A DNA stretch of 64,000 bases from Deinococcus arcticus (GCF_003028415.1 NZ_PYSV01000010.1:1-64000); one strand, 5' to 3'; shown: positions 1-14,681, numbered from the stretch's first letter. Notes: generated from the sequence alone by a model not told the origin. A program made the numbers and translations.

Positions 1-138
<138 letters not shown>

Positions 139-161
139 CATCAGACCAGATGCGTTCAATC

Positions 162-191
162 AGCGCCCCGGAACTTATGTTCCGGGGCGCT
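162..191 (+). terminator. Rho-independent terminator of the 16S gene
   Basis: A perfect 13-bp stem (AGCGCCCCGGAAC with its complement) with a 4-base TTAT loop, followed by GTCTTGTTG. It stands about 36 bases after the 16S 3' end, so the 16S transcript probably ends here. Confidence 0.85.
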
Positions 192-285
192 GTCTTGTTG
201 TTGGGTTTTGCTCTGGCACAGGGTTTGTTCTCGCGCAGGGGAGACTGCTTGGCAGGGCCGTTCTCCCCCTCAACGTCCCTGCACA

Positions 286-1401
286 TTAGGGCCCCTGGAA
301 CGGGCAACCGCTGTGGGTCTCGCGCCAGACCTGCGGCACGAAGTTGGGTTTCAGCTCGGTATCGTCATAGGCCTGGTGCCACACGGGCGTGGTGGCTGGA
401 GACAGGGGCGGAATCAGCCAGGACCAGCGGCCCCGGGCCGTGCGCCCGGCCTGCGCTTCCAGCTGCACAAAATGCTGAAACTGCCGCGTGACGCTGTGGT
501 GGTCAGCCATGCGCACGCCCGCCGCGTCGAAGGAATGCAGCACCGCCACATTCAACTCCACCAGGGCGCGGTCCAGCCACAGCGAACGGCGCTGTGAGGT
601 GTCCAGGCCCAGTGCCTGGGCCACAGCGGGCAGCGCGTTGTAGCGCTCCTCATCGGCCAGATTGCGGGCCGCAATTTCTGTCTGCAGATACCAGCCGTTA
701 AAGGGCGCACACGTGAACGACTGCCCCGCCACCTCCAGCGTCATGTTGCTGATCACCGGCAGGGCGTGCCAGCGCAGGCCCAGCGCGCCCAGCCCCGGGG
801 CGTCGGGGTGGGTGATGGGCACCTCGTGCACGGTGTCGGGCGGGAGCTCAAACAGGGCGACTTCGCCCTGCGCCTCAATGGCCAGCGGCAGCACATCAAA
901 GGGGGTGCCGGGCCCCCCGGCCCAGCCCAGGCGCTGCAGGTGCCGGGTCAGCGCCACGTTCTGTGGATCGCCCAGCACCGTGCCGTCCGGCTGTGGGTAA
1001 CCGGCGTAGCGAATGAGCTGGTCGTTGTGTACCTGCACGCCGGGCCCAAACACACTCAGGATGGGCACGATTCGCCCGCCGTTCAGCGCCGCGCGCAGGT
1101 GGGCACACAGGTGGGCAAACACCTCGGACGCGCCAGAGACGTGCCGCAGGTCGCGCACCTGCAGGCTGGCCCAGGGCAGCCGCCCCACACAGCGGGTGCT
1201 GTGGCGCCACGCCATGCGCGCGCCGTGGGTCAGTTCGGCCGTGCTCAGCAGCAGCTGGCCGCTGCGCTGCACCTCCTGGCACCGCTCCGCCAGCCCGGGC
1301 GCGCCGGTTTCGGCGTGATAGGCCTCCAGAAAGGTCAGGGCCTCTGGCACCTGGGGCTGCGCGGCAGGTTCGGGCAGGCGGGGCGCAGGCATCCCGCCCA
1401 T
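286..1401 (-). CDS. nos: Bacterial nitric oxide synthase, oxygenase domain only
   Basis: About 371 residues, the size of stand-alone bacterial NOS oxygenases, which make NO from L-arginine with heme and a pterin or folate cofactor and borrow a cellular reductase. The heme-thiolate motif RCVGRLPW places the ligand at Cys71. The substrate-site motif FNGWYLQTEIAARNLAD (about 234-250) carries the arginine-binding Glu242. There is no flavin reductase domain. Starts at 1422 (TTG), 1401 (ATG) and 1392 (ATG) share the frame; none has a clear ribosome site, so the N-terminus is uncertain. NOS is known from Deinococcus radiodurans, where it is tied to tryptophan nitration and UV recovery. The gene converges on the 16S gene. 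Confidence 0.93.
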   Translation of the reverse strand: MGGMPAPRLPEPAAQPQVPEALTFLEAYHAETGAPGLAERCQEVQRSGQLLLSTAELTHGARMAWRHSTRCVGRLPWASLQVRDLRHVSGASEVFAHLCAHLRAALNGGRIVPILSVFGPGVQVHNDQLIRYAGYPQPDGTVLGDPQNVALTRHLQRLGWAGGPGTPFDVLPLAIEAQGEVALFELPPDTVHEVPITHPDAPGLGALGLRWHALPVISNMTLEVAGQSFTCAPFNGWYLQTEIAARNLADEERYNALPAVAQALGLDTSQRRSLWLDRALVELNVAVLHSFDAAGVRMADHHSVTRQFQHFVQLEAQAGRTARGRWSWLIPPLSPATTPVWHQAYDDTELKPNFVPQVWRETHSGCPFQGP

Positions 1402-1709
1402 GCTGCGGCCTGCAGGAACCAAAAATGTCCCTGCAGGGCCTTCTCACCGCCCCTGTTCCGCCCCTCGGACAGAAGATGGCGCTGGGCGCGGCCCTCAGGG
1501 AGCTTGACGCGCGACGGGAGCCCGCCGCTGGCGCAGGTGCCCACTTCACAGCGCTCGCTGGCGGCCCTGCTGGCGGGGGTGGAGCGTGTGTATGCCGACG
1601 GCAAGCTGGGCCAGGACGCCACCTTCTGAGTTGCCTGGCCCAAGATCCCGCGCGTGCTGGACTGAGGAGCAGGGGAGGGAGAGACCATCCCAGCCCTCCG
1701 GGCAGCACA
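1402..1709. other. Intergenic stretch, possible gene remnant
   Basis: No intact gene. Two plus-strand reading frames look protein-like and would join by a frameshift: MALGAALRELDARREP near 1475-1522, and SLAALLAGVERVYADGK near 1554-1604, which meets TGA at 1627 and then reads VAWPKIPRVLD to the next stop. This may be a decayed gene, but I recognise no family. Confidence 0.25.
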
Positions 1710-1734
1710 AAACCCCCGCTCAAGCTGGGGGTTT
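1710..1734 (-). terminator. Terminator of the tRNA cluster
   Basis: On the minus strand AAACCCCC pairs with GGGGGTTT around a short loop, seven bases past the tRNA-Arg 3' end. It ends the Pro-Gly-Arg transcript. Confidence 0.75.
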
Positions 1735-1740
1735 GTTTGG

Positions 1741-1814
<74 letters not shown>

Positions 1815-1850
1815 ATAGGCGGCAGGCTCCCGCACGGGGAGCCTGTCATT

Positions 1851-1925
<75 letters not shown>

Positions 1926-1953
1926 TGGGGTGCGCGCGTCAGGGGGCGAACTG

Positions 1954-2030
<77 letters not shown>

Positions 2031-2106
2031 AAGAAGGCCCACCTACGCGCGCCCGGGCACTATAGCAAAGTCTGTGCCCCCCGTGCAGGCGCTATGCTGC
2101 GTGGTC

Positions 2107-2994
<888 letters not shown>

Positions 2995-3002
2995 AGGCCC
3001 CT

Positions 3003-3278
3003 GTGCCCCCCGGGGCCGCCGCCGCCTTTGTGGCCGGCGATGAGCGCCGCGCCGCCACCCTGCTGGCCCGCGCCCGCGACGAACAGCCGGCGGGCTCGGT
3101 GGCCTGGGCCCAGCTGGAGCGGCTGTATGGTCTGGCCCTGATTCATGTGCAGCGCGAGGTGGAAGGCACCTTCGCCCTGGAGCGCGCCGACGCGGTGCTG
3201 GACGCCGCCGGGGCCGCGCGGCCGGACCTGGGGTGGCTGGGGCCGGCGGCTTCGCTAGAATCGCGGGACGAATGGTAG
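3003..3278 (+). CDS. Small hypothetical protein
   Basis: About 91 residues from a GTG at 3003 that lies 8 bases after the prenyltransferase stop, with GAAGG just upstream. The product is Ala/Arg/Glu-rich and looks helical ([19 protein letters not shown], then [17 protein letters not shown]). I see no membrane segment or known motif. Codon use is typical of real genes here, with strongly GC third positions. Probably co-transcribed with the prenyltransferase. I recognise no family. Confidence 0.55.
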   Translation: MPPGAAAAFVAGDERRAATLLARARDEQPAGSVAWAQLERLYGLALIHVQREVEGTFALERADAVLDAAGAARPDLGWLGPAASLESRDEW

Positions 3279-3435
3279 AGCGCGCAGAAGCACTTGCCCC
3301 ACATCTGGGGAACCCCGGCGGGCCGGCGGGTAGCCTGGGGCGCCCGCTGATGGACAGCTTCAGCTGCCCCGCCCACGCCCGGCCCGCCCAGACTGACTTC
3401 CCGCCGCTCCGCTGCACTGCCCCCGGAGTCCCGGC

Positions 3436-3879
3436 ATGACGCTGGAAACATCGGAACGGGAATTTACAGCGCGCTTTGCGGCCTATGCGGCCAGCGGCAT
3501 CCTGTACCCGCAGCGGGAAGGCAGCCCGCTGCTGGAGTTCGCGGCGGGCGGGCGCGTGCTGTACCTCTTCGACCGCACGGGGCCCTACGCGGCGCGCCCG
3601 GGGCCGGCCCAGGTGGTGGTGCATGGGGTGCTGGACCTGGCGGCCAGCGAGGTGGTGGCCGGGGACGGGGACGCGCAGGAGCAGCTGCATGTGGTGGGCG
3701 TGTCGGGCGTGGAGGGCCGGGGCCGGGTGCTGGCCGCCGAGCGCGGCGTGCTGGTGGTGCAGGCGCGGCTGCCCTTGGTGCTGGCGGCTCTGGGGGCCTC
3801 CCTGTCGGCCCGCCCCGGCGACCTTCTGGCCTTTCGAACTCTGCCTCCCCTGCACGGCTTCCTGGTCACCCAGCCCTGA
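3436..3879 (+). CDS. Hypothetical protein
   Basis: 147 residues from ATG 3436, 157 bases after the preceding small gene. It begins [20 protein letters not shown] and continues with alternating beta-rich, Gly/Val-rich stretches ([31 protein letters not shown]). No signal peptide or transmembrane segment is seen. I recognise no family; a clade-restricted Deinococcus protein is the simplest reading. Confidence 0.6.
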   Translation: MTLETSEREFTARFAAYAASGILYPQREGSPLLEFAAGGRVLYLFDRTGPYAARPGPAQVVVHGVLDLAASEVVAGDGDAQEQLHVVGVSGVEGRGRVLAAERGVLVVQARLPLVLAALGASLSARPGDLLAFRTLPPLHGFLVTQP

Positions 3880-4226
3880 GCGTGAGAGTTGGCCCTCATG
3901 AGAGAAGAGGGTTGGCGAGGAAGCCAGCAGGCCCGTAGCCCTGCCAAAGATGAGACGGCCCGCCCTTCTGGCGGCGGCAACCCGGTGAATCTGGCAGAAC
4001 TGGGGAGGAGCTGGAAAAGAGAGGCTGCAGAAGGAGTCGGCTATCTGGGGCCAGCCCAGCCTGTCCGGGCGCGCTCCGGGGCTGTGCCTTTCCTCGCCCG
4101 GCAGGGCCACCCAGACCCTGCCCAATTCCGGAATGTGAGGTTTTGTATATCCTGGACACTTCAATGTTGATTTAATTTCATCTTTCTTTTCCGCTCATGT
4201 TCAGGCATGATGAGGGCCGTTGCCTT
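3880..4226. other. Intergenic region with an AT-rich promoter stretch
   Basis: No convincing gene. The last 90 bases (about 4137-4226) are much more AT-rich than their surroundings (TTTTGTATATCC, TTGATTTAATTTC) and probably hold the promoter of the cyclase gene. The rest has GC-rich codon-like bias but no supported ORF. Confidence 0.4.
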
Positions 4227-4817
4227 ATGCCTGATCTCCTGCTTCCCCTGCCCGGTCCCCAGGACGACACTGTTTCTGCCTGCTTTGTGCTGGTGGATCT
4301 GGTGGGCAGCACGGCCATGGCCCAGGCGTTGCCGCTGCACGGTTACATGGCCCTCATGCAGGATTTCGTGCAGCTGATGGTGCTGAGCTTTGAGGCGCGG
4401 GGCGGCCAGGTGCTGCAGCACCAGGGGGACGCGGTGCTGGCGTGGTGGCCCGCGCAGCACGCCGCGCAGGCCTGTGCCGCCGCGCAGGATGCCCACGGGC
4501 GCGCCGTGCGGCTGCACCTGGCCGCGCAGATGGGGCAGACCCTGCGCCTGCGCGCGGGCGTGTCGGTGGGCCCGGTCCTGATGGGCATGGTGGGCGGGCA
4601 ACTGAGTGCCTACGGCCTGCCCGTGAACTACGCCAAGCGCCTGTGCGACGCGGCGCGCCCCGGCGACACCCTGATCTGCGACGAGGTGCGCCGCCGCCTG
4701 CCCGAACACCTGACCTGGCCCTGTGCCCCCCTGGCCCTGCAGGGCTTCGGCAATGACTGCATGGCGCACCATCTGCTGGCCGAAACCCCGCACGACGCGC
4801 GCATGAAAGTTGATTAA
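4227..4817 (+). CDS. Class III adenylate/guanylate cyclase catalytic-domain protein
   Basis: About 196 residues, essentially one class III cyclase domain with no membrane, CHASE or GAF part. Visible elements: the first metal Asp in [12 protein letters not shown], the second in [10 protein letters not shown], and the transition-state Asn and Arg in PVNYAKRL. The usual substrate Lys four residues before the second Asp (K-x-x-G-D) is Gln, and the position three before the Gly of SAYG is Ser, so the nucleotide used cannot be predicted. Start ATG 4227 (MPDLLLP) is preferred; ATG 4197 is in frame. The gene stands 45 bases before a response regulator, but the regulator has its own promoter. Confidence 0.85.
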   Translation: MPDLLLPLPGPQDDTVSACFVLVDLVGSTAMAQALPLHGYMALMQDFVQLMVLSFEARGGQVLQHQGDAVLAWWPAQHAAQACAAAQDAHGRAVRLHLAAQMGQTLRLRAGVSVGPVLMGMVGGQLSAYGLPVNYAKRLCDAARPGDTLICDEVRRRLPEHLTWPCAPLALQGFGNDCMAHHLLAETPHDARMKVD

Positions 4818-4862
4818 GCACGCGGGGGGGCTTCTCATGAGAACGCTCCCTAGACTGACCGC

Positions 4863-5540
4863 ATGGAACGCAAGCCACTGGTGCTGGTGATCGAGGACGA
4901 AAAGGATATTGCGCGGTTTATCGAACTCGAACTGGCAGCCGAAGGCTACGCCACCGAAGTGGCCTTTGACGGCGTCACCGGTCTGTCGAAATTCCGGGAA
5001 GTCAACCCCGATCTCGTGATTCTGGATCTCATGCTGCCGGTCCTGGACGGTCTGGAAGTGGCCCGGCGCATTCGCAAAACCAGCAATACCCCCATCATCA
5101 TCCTGACGGCCAAGGACGGCATTCAGGACAAGGTCGAGGGCCTGGATTCCGGCGCCGATGATTATCTGATCAAGCCCTTTTCGATCGAGGAGCTGCTGGC
5201 GCGGGTGCGGGCGCACCTGCGGCGCGTGAATCCGGCCGTGACCGGTGAGGTGCGCGTAGCCGACCTGGTCATGAACCTGGACGGCCGCGAGATTTTCCGG
5301 GGCGGGCGCCGCGTGGAACTCTCGGCAAAGGAATTTGAGCTGCTGGAGCTGCTGGCCCGCAACCCCGGCAAGGTGTTTTCCCGCTTTGAAATCGAGGAAA
5401 AGGTGTGGCCCGAGTACACGGGCGGCAGCAACGTGGTGGACGTGTACATTGGCTATCTGCGCCGCAAACTGGAGGAGGGCGGTGAGCGCCGCCTGATTCA
5501 TACGGTGCGCGGCGTGGGCTACGTGCTGCGCGAGGAGTAA
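4863..5540 (+). CDS. OmpR-family response regulator (DrRRA-like)
   Basis: 225 residues: receiver domain (about 1-120) with acidic pocket IEDE, phospho-acceptor Asp55 in VILDLMLP and Lys in YLIKPF, then a winged-helix DNA-binding domain ending [14 protein letters not shown] -10 element TAGACT (4851-4856) ends 6 bases before ATG 4863, so the mRNA is probably leaderless. The kinase gene follows. By family and by kinase neighbour it resembles the D. radiodurans regulator DrRRA, which is needed for radioresistance; orthology is inferred, not proven. Confidence 0.93.
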   Translation: MERKPLVLVIEDEKDIARFIELELAAEGYATEVAFDGVTGLSKFREVNPDLVILDLMLPVLDGLEVARRIRKTSNTPIIILTAKDGIQDKVEGLDSGADDYLIKPFSIEELLARVRAHLRRVNPAVTGEVRVADLVMNLDGREIFRGGRRVELSAKEFELLELLARNPGKVFSRFEIEEKVWPEYTGGSNVVDVYIGYLRRKLEEGGERRLIHTVRGVGYVLREE

Positions 5541-5685
5541 GCGAGGTCCTGAGGGCGCGTGGCGCTGTGGCAGGGTCAAGGACGTCTGCCTGAAGCCCTT
5601 GACAGCTCCGGCGCCAGCCCCCGGGCACGGCACAGTGCCCACCCCCGCGCCGGATCTCATGGGAGGCGCCGCTACACTGCACCCC

Positions 5686-5718
5686 ATGAGTGCTGCCCCT
5701 GACCGGAGCCGCGCGTGA
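5686..5718 (+). CDS. Ten-codon leader ORF before the histidine kinase
   Basis: ATG 5686 lies 7 bases after a -10 element TACACT (5673-5678), the spacing used for leaderless starts throughout this window. It encodes [10 protein letters not shown] and stops at TGA 5716-5718, which overlaps the GTG start of the kinase (GTGA). GGAG inside the mini-ORF sits about 6 bases before that GTG. Ribosomes entering at the leaderless ATG would end exactly at the kinase start, which suggests translational coupling. Confidence 0.45.
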   Translation: MSAAPDRSRA

Positions 5719-7418
5719 CCCTGCGCTGGCGCCTGACCCTGTTTTATACGGCGCTGCTGGCCTTTTTGCTGGCGGCAGTGGGGTTCATTACCCTGTACCT
5801 GATGCGCGCCAATCTGATTGGCGGGCTGGACCGCGAACTGGACGGCACGTACCGGCGCTTCGTGTCTTACGTGGTCAATCCCCTGGCACCGGGCGAACCG
5901 CGCCTGCCGCTGGACTGGGTGCAGCGCAACACCCCCCAGCGCGCCGGCACCCCCGAAATCGGGCCGGCCAAGCTGCTGGCCCGCTTCTACTTTCCCGATT
6001 CCAGCCTGGCGCTGGAAAATCTGTACTTCTACACCCGGCAGTCGCTGATTGACGATCTGCACACCCCCGGCCGGCGCGCGGAACTGTTCCGTACCGTGGA
6101 GGCCCTGCGCAACGATACCCGGCGCTCGCTGGCGGTGGACGTGAACCGGCCCATCAAGCTCTCCAACGAGGAACTGGAGCGGCTGATTGATTCGGCCGAC
6201 GGCCGCCTGACCCTGAACCGCATGGTGTATGTCTCGGCCAACAGCCAGCCGGTGCCCATGCGCCTGCTGGTGGTGCTGGGCCCCTTAAAGCCCCCGGCAC
6301 CACAGGCCACCCCCTCAGCGCCGGGTCAGGTGGCGGGCCAATCGGCCAGCGCCTTGCCGGCCAGCCCAGGCACCGGGCCTGTGGGGGCCAGCCTGGGCAC
6401 CTCCAGCCTGGACGCCCCGGAAGACGAGAGCGTGAGTCTGGTGTATGTGGCGCGCGACCTCAGCACGGTGCAGGGGCTGCTGAGCCAGCTGGAAAAGGTG
6501 CTGCTGGTGCTGTTCCTGAGTGGCCTGCTGACGGCTGGCACCGGCGCCTACGCGCTGGCTGGGCAGGCGCTGCAGCCTCTGCGCCGGGTGCAGCGCGCCG
6601 CCGAGCGTATTGGCGCCCAGAACCTGACCGAGCGGGTGCCGGTGCCGCAGACCGGCGACGAGGTTGAAGCCCTGGCCGCCGCCCTGAACGCCATGCTGGG
6701 CCGCCTGGAAAGCAGCTTTGAGGCCCAGCGCCGCTTTACCAGTGACGCCAGCCACGAACTGCGCACGCCCGTGACCGCCATCAGCGGCCACGCCAGCTAC
6801 CTGCTGCGCCGCACCAGCCCCAGCGGGCAGCAGGCCGAGAGTCTGCGCATCATCCAGCGCGAATCCGAGCGGCTGACCAACCTGATTGCCAGCCTGTTGC
6901 AACTGGCCCGTTCAGACAGTGGCGCGCTGGCGATTACCCGCGAGCCCATTCTGGCGGCCCTGTTTCTCCATGAAATCACCCAGGAGCTGGCCCCGCTGGC
7001 CCAGGCCCAGGGCACGGCCCTGAAGACGGAGGGCGAAGACGTGACCTTTGAGGGCGACCCCGACCGCCTGAAACAGGTGCTGATCAATCTGGTGAGCAAC
7101 GCCCTGAAGGCGGGCGCCCAGACCATTACCCTGCGCAGCGCCCGCCTGGGTAACGAGGTGCGCCTGAGCGTGCAGGACGACGGCCCCGGCATTCCCGCCG
7201 ATCAGCTCGAGCGCCTCTTTGACCGCTTTTACCGCCTGGAAGACAGCCGCAGCCGCGACCAGGGCGGCGCTGGCCTGGGCCTGAGCATCGCCCGGGGCAT
7301 CGTGGACGCGCACCAGGGCCGCATCTGGCTGGAAAGCGAGCCCGGCGCGGGCACCACCGCCCACGTGCAGCTGCCCATTGGCAACGTGCCGGAGCTGGGG
7401 GAAGAAGACGTGCCGTAG
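5715..7418 (+). CDS. Membrane sensor histidine kinase
   Basis: 567 residues. Membrane helix 1 is at about 10-31, followed by a roughly 220-residue extracytoplasmic region that includes a Pro/Ala/Gly-rich stretch. Membrane helix 2 is at about 258-280, then HAMP, the HisKA dimer with H-box [11 protein letters not shown] (His347), the N-box [13 protein letters not shown]1 DDGPGIP and G2 [18 protein letters not shown]. It forms a pair with the regulator at 4863. The start GTG 5715 has GGAG upstream and overlaps the mini-ORF stop. Confidence 0.93.
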   Translation: MTLRWRLTLFYTALLAFLLAAVGFITLYLMRANLIGGLDRELDGTYRRFVSYVVNPLAPGEPRLPLDWVQRNTPQRAGTPEIGPAKLLARFYFPDSSLALENLYFYTRQSLIDDLHTPGRRAELFRTVEALRNDTRRSLAVDVNRPIKLSNEELERLIDSADGRLTLNRMVYVSANSQPVPMRLLVVLGPLKPPAPQATPSAPGQVAGQSASALPASPGTGPVGASLGTSSLDAPEDESVSLVYVARDLSTVQGLLSQLEKVLLVLFLSGLLTAGTGAYALAGQALQPLRRVQRAAERIGAQNLTERVPVPQTGDEVEALAAALNAMLGRLESSFEAQRRFTSDASHELRTPVTAISGHASYLLRRTSPSGQQAESLRIIQRESERLTNLIASLLQLARSDSGALAITREPILAALFLHEITQELAPLAQAQGTALKTEGEDVTFEGDPDRLKQVLINLVSNALKAGAQTITLRSARLGNEVRLSVQDDGPGIPADQLERLFDRFYRLEDSRSRDQGGAGLGLSIARGIVDAHQGRIWLESEPGAGTTAHVQLPIGNVPELGEEDVP

Positions 7419-7427
7419 GGGGCAGAT

Positions 7428-7493
7428 GGTTGGTGGTTGATCGTTGACGGAAAAAGCAGTTCTCTATCAACCATCAACTTTCAACCATCACCC
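7428..7493. terminator. Imperfect AT-rich inverted repeat between convergent genes
   Basis: Left arm reads GATGGTTGGTGGTTGAT and right arm ATCAACCATCAACTTTCAA, both built of GTTGATGG/CCATCAAC units around a loop with GGAAAAAGC. It lies between the kinase stop and the argR stop, and probably ends both transcripts. Confidence 0.5.
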
Positions 7494-7495
7494 CA

Positions 7496-7966
7496 CTACC
7501 CCAGCATCAGCGCGTGGAATTCCTCCATGATGCTCTCGGCGTCGGCGGTGGTGCGGGCCACCACGAAGATGGTGTCCTCGCCGGCAATGGTGCCCACGAT
7601 GTCGTCGCGGCGCACGCGGTCCAGCAGCAGGGCCACGCCACTGGCGTGGCCTTCGGCGGTGCGGATCACCAGCATGTTCTCGCCCCGGTCCACGTCGTGC
7701 ACGAAGTTCTGAAAAAGGCGCGCCAGTTCTTCCTCGGCGCCGGTGTGGCTGGCGGTCTGGGCCAGGGCGTAGCGGTGGCGGCCCTTGCCCACCGGCAGGC
7801 GCACCAGGCGCAGCTCGTTGATGTCGCGGCTGACGGTGGCCTGCGTGACCCGGATGCCCTCGGCGCGCAGGCGCTCCACGAGTTCGCCCTGCGTGCTCAC
7901 GCTTTCGCGCGCGATGATGTCCTGAATGCGTTTCTGCCGCTGGTCCTTGCTGAGCGCCCCTGCCAT
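7496..7966 (-). CDS. argR: Arginine repressor ArgR
   Basis: 156 residues, the usual ArgR size. The N-terminal winged helix (about 1-75) has [14 protein letters not shown] and recognition helix [16 protein letters not shown]. The C-terminal oligomerisation and arginine-binding domain has [20 protein letters not shown]. ArgR represses arginine synthesis genes, or activates catabolic ones, with L-arginine as co-effector. No arginine genes are nearby. The start ATG 7966 follows TAGCAT (minus strand, 7974-7979) by 7 bases, and a palindrome TGAATATTCA lies just upstream, suggesting autoregulation. Confidence 0.96.
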   Translation of the reverse strand: MAGALSKDQRQKRIQDIIARESVSTQGELVERLRAEGIRVTQATVSRDINELRLVRLPVGKGRHRYALAQTASHTGAEEELARLFQNFVHDVDRGENMLVIRTAEGHASGVALLLDRVRRDDIVGTIAGEDTIFVVARTTADAESIMEEFHALMLG

Positions 7967-7978
7967 TCCTCACATGCT

Positions 7979-7994
7979 ATGAATATTCAACTGT

Positions 7995-8005
<11 letters not shown>
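7979..8005 (-). promoter_or_regulatory. Candidate ArgR operator (ARG-box-like) and argR promoter
   Basis: The 10-bp palindrome TGAATATTCA (7980-7989) lies directly upstream of the argR -10 element and resembles the core of ARG boxes. A weaker half site TTATGCAAT follows at about 7995-8003. The site fills the 28-base gap between the argR start and the coaBC stop. Confidence 0.45.
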
Positions 8006-9260
<1,255 letters not shown>

Positions 9261-9282
9261 AGGCCAGAGTGTAGCGGGCGCA

Positions 9283-9364
9283 GGCCATGGGCCATGAGGA
9301 AAAAGCCCATCAGCGAAAGGCAGGGACGCCCCTGCCTTTTCCCCATAGCTCATGGCTCATGGCC
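9283..9364. terminator. Nested inverted repeat with the phoU terminator
   Basis: The inner hairpin is a perfect 10-bp stem AAAGGCAGGG/CCCTGCCTTT (9316-9339) with a 4-base loop, a good terminator for phoU. It is framed by a second pair of 16-base arms (9283-9298 and 9349-9364, GGCCATGGGCCATGAG and its complement with one mismatch). The whole element can fold as one long hairpin. Confidence 0.7.
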
Positions 9365-9372
9365 CAGCGCCC

Positions 9373-10026
<654 letters not shown>

Positions 10027-10119
10027 GGGCACTCCTTGGGAGGGGGGAACTGGGGCTCGGGGGAACAAGAGGCGGGGGGAAGCAGGGGCAACCGGGGGCC
10101 CGGGGCCGCGCGCACCGGA

Positions 10120-11099
10120 TCACAGGCCGCCCACCCCGGGCAGGGTAAAGCAAAAGGCGTTGGCATCCGCGCGCCGTTCGGCCCAGGTCTGTCCGCCCCA
10201 GCCGTGCACGATGGAGCGCACGATGTACAGCCCCATGCCGCTGCCCTGCCCCGCCGCGCCGGGGCCGCGCGTGTGGGCGCCAAACAGGCTCTCGGCGTCC
10301 AGGATGGGCTCGCCCCGGTCCAGCACGCTCACCTCCACCCAGGTGCCGCGCTCGGCGGTCAGCACCTCGATGGTGGGCTGGCCCGGCGGGCCGTATTTCA
10401 GGGCATTTTCAATGAGATTGAGCAGCACCTGCAGCAGCTTGTCGGGATCGGCGCGCACCAGAAAGTCCTGCCCAAAGCGCAGGCTGGCCCGCCGGGCACT
10501 CAGCTCGGCCCCCAGCAGACGCTCGGCGCGGGCAAAGGCTTCGGTCAGGGGCAGGGTGCGCGCCCGGGTGGGCCGGAAGCCCACGGCAAGGTCCTCGACC
10601 AGCCGGGCCAGCCGCTCGGTTTCCTGCAGGCCCTGGCGCACGAAGTTCTGCGAGAGGTCGCGCGGCATGTCGTATTCCAGGGCTTCGAGCACCCCGCGCA
10701 GGGCGGCCACGGGCGTGCGGAACTCGTGCGAGAGCACGGCGGTGGCCTCGCGCAGCTCTGCCTCGCGGCGGCGGTGGTCGGTCACGTCCTCCACGATCAG
10801 AGCGCCCGATTCGCCGTCGCGGGTGGCCTGGCAGCGCAGCGTGCGTCCCGAGACCTCCAGTTCCAGCTCGCCGCCGCGTTCGAGCAGGGTTTCCAGGGTG
10901 TGGCGGCGCACCACCTCCAGCACCGGGCGGCCCTGGGCGCGCTCCTGGGGCACCCCCCACAGGCGCGAGGCAGCGGCGTTCACCCGCGTGACCACGCCTG
11001 CCCGGGTCAGCAGCACGGCCTGGGGCAGGGCGTCCATCCAGCGGTCGCTGGGCAGGGGGGACAGCGCGCGCTCCGGGCTGGCGGCGTGGTCGGTACCGG

Positions 11100-11103
<4 letters not shown>
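10120..11103 (-). CDS. phoR: Soluble histidine kinase, PhoR-type
   Basis: About 327 residues. The N-terminal PAS-like domain (about 20-110) is followed by HisKA with ATAVLSHEFRTPVAAL (His126), N-box LLNLIENALKYGP and G2 GQGSGMGLYIVRSIVHGW. G1 is altered to DRGEPI instead of DxGxG. No transmembrane helix is visible, unlike most PhoR proteins, so it should act in the cytoplasm. Its GTG start at 11103 overlaps the phoB stop (GTGA), a sign of translational coupling. The PhoR name rests on phoB and phoU as neighbours. Confidence 0.85.
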
Positions 11104-11789
<686 letters not shown>

Positions 11790-11799
11790 TGGTTTCCAT

Positions 11800-11829
11800 T
11801 CTGACGGGCAACGTCAGGCGGATGTCAGG
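11800..11829 (-). promoter_or_regulatory. Candidate Pho box upstream of phoB
   Basis: Read on the minus strand, CTGACAT, CTGACGT and CGTCAGA follow one another with starts 10-11 bases apart. This is the helical-turn spacing of the direct repeats in enterobacterial Pho boxes (CTGTCAT units). The block ends about 10 bases before the phoB ATG, which suits an activator replacing the -35 element. The last unit is the weakest. Confidence 0.45.
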
Positions 11830-12048
11830 GGGGGCGGAGGAGCTAAGGGGGAGGCGTTGAAGGCGGTGGGGCCCGGCCCGGTACTCCGTCCACCTCGCCC
11901 GGCCTCCTGTCCTTCCCGGGCTGGCCCCCGGTGCGTTACGCTGCTCTGGCCACGCCGCCCCTCCCGGGCGCGTGGCCGTGGCCGGGACCGCAGCGACATC
12001 CCTCTCCAGGCGGTTCTGTGAGACGCCCCCCGGCACGCAAGGAGCCAT

Positions 12049-13323
<1,275 letters not shown>

Positions 13324-13336
13324 GAGCAACGGGGCG

Positions 13337-13372
13337 AGAGGGGCCGGGGGTGCAGGGTGCCCCGGCCCCTCT
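13337..13372. terminator. Bidirectional terminator between metK and coaD
   Basis: A 13-bp stem AGAGGGGCCGGGG/CCCCGGCCCCTCT with a 10-base loop, 14 bases after the metK stop. It has no T run on either side. coaD ends about 115 bases further on. Confidence 0.6.
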
Positions 13373-13486
13373 GCTGCTGGGCCGGTGCAGTTGGGTTGGG
13401 GACCGCTGGTGAAAGCAGGCCGCAGGCGGCCTCTGGCCCTCGGGGCGCGGTGGTTATACCGCCAAGGGAGACCAGCGCCCCCGTCC

Positions 13487-14023
<537 letters not shown>

Positions 14024-14105
14024 TTAACGGAATTTGGGAAGGGCAGGGCAGCAGACGAACCGCGACTGGTCCTGGGCCAGACGTGGGCTGAGGCTGGGGC
14101 CGTTT

Positions 14106-14645
14106 TTATGGCTCCTGCTCATCTTGCAGCCGCTCGTACAGGGTCAGCGTATTGCTGCCGTATTCGCGCACCTCGTGGGTGTAACCGGGGGCGGGCGGCA
14201 GGCTCAGGCGGTCCGGGTGCTGGCAGATCAGCAGCCCGCCACTGGCCACCGCCTCGCTGGCCAGCAGCGTACGGGTCAGCGCCGGGATGTCGGCCTCGTA
14301 GGGCGGGTCGCTGAACACGATGTCAAAGCGGCCCAGCCGGGGCAGCAGGCCCAGGGCGTCGCCTTTGAGGATGCGGGCGCGCAGGCCCAGGGCGCGGGCA
14401 TTGGCCTCCAGGGCCCCCACGGCGCGGCCGTCTTTTTCCACCAGGGTCACCGCGTAGCCCCGGCTGGCCGCTTCCAGGCCAATGGCGCCGCTGCCGCCGT
14501 GCAGATCCAGAAAGGTGCCAGTGGGCGCGCGGCTGGCCAGCAGGTCAAACAGGCTCTTGCGCACGCGTGCGCCGCTGGGCCGGGCGCTGGCAGGCACCTG
14601 CAGCGCCCGGCCCTTGGCGGTGCCGCCCAGAATACGCAGACTCAA
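14106..14645 (-). CDS. rsmD: 16S rRNA (guanine966-N2)-methyltransferase RsmD
   Basis: 179 residues with a Rossmann methyltransferase core. The SAM-binding motif is LDLHGGSGAIGLEAASRG, and the catalytic motif SDPPYEADIP is the DPPY signature of N-methylating enzymes. N-terminal LRILGGTAKGRALQVP matches the RsmD opening. It lies between a small unknown gene and coaD, all on the minus strand. Confidence 0.95.
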   Translation of the reverse strand: MSLRILGGTAKGRALQVPASARPSGARVRKSLFDLLASRAPTGTFLDLHGGSGAIGLEAASRGYAVTLVEKDGRAVGALEANARALGLRARILKGDALGLLPRLGRFDIVFSDPPYEADIPALTRTLLASEAVASGGLLICQHPDRLSLPPAPGYTHEVREYGSNTLTLYERLQDEQEP

Positions 14646-14681
14646 AAGAGCGTCCTCACAGGGCCCAGGATACGGGTCGGC

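Noticed and set aside
1475..1664. Possible broken gene between nos and the tRNA cluster
   Set aside because: Two protein-like stretches in different frames can be joined by a frameshift, but no family is recognised and GC-rich DNA gives such stretches by chance.
1821..1848. Hairpin between tRNA-Gly and tRNA-Arg as a terminator
   Set aside because: It lacks a T run and would cut off the downstream tRNA; a processing hairpin is more likely.
4161..6062. 633-codon minus-strand open frame
   Set aside because: Antisense to the cyclase, response regulator and kinase start; same His/Gln/Gly-rich shadow composition.
11790..12048. SAM riboswitch upstream of metK
   Set aside because: No conserved S-box elements are visible; metK has a normal ribosome site and the gap shows mainly the phoB operator region.
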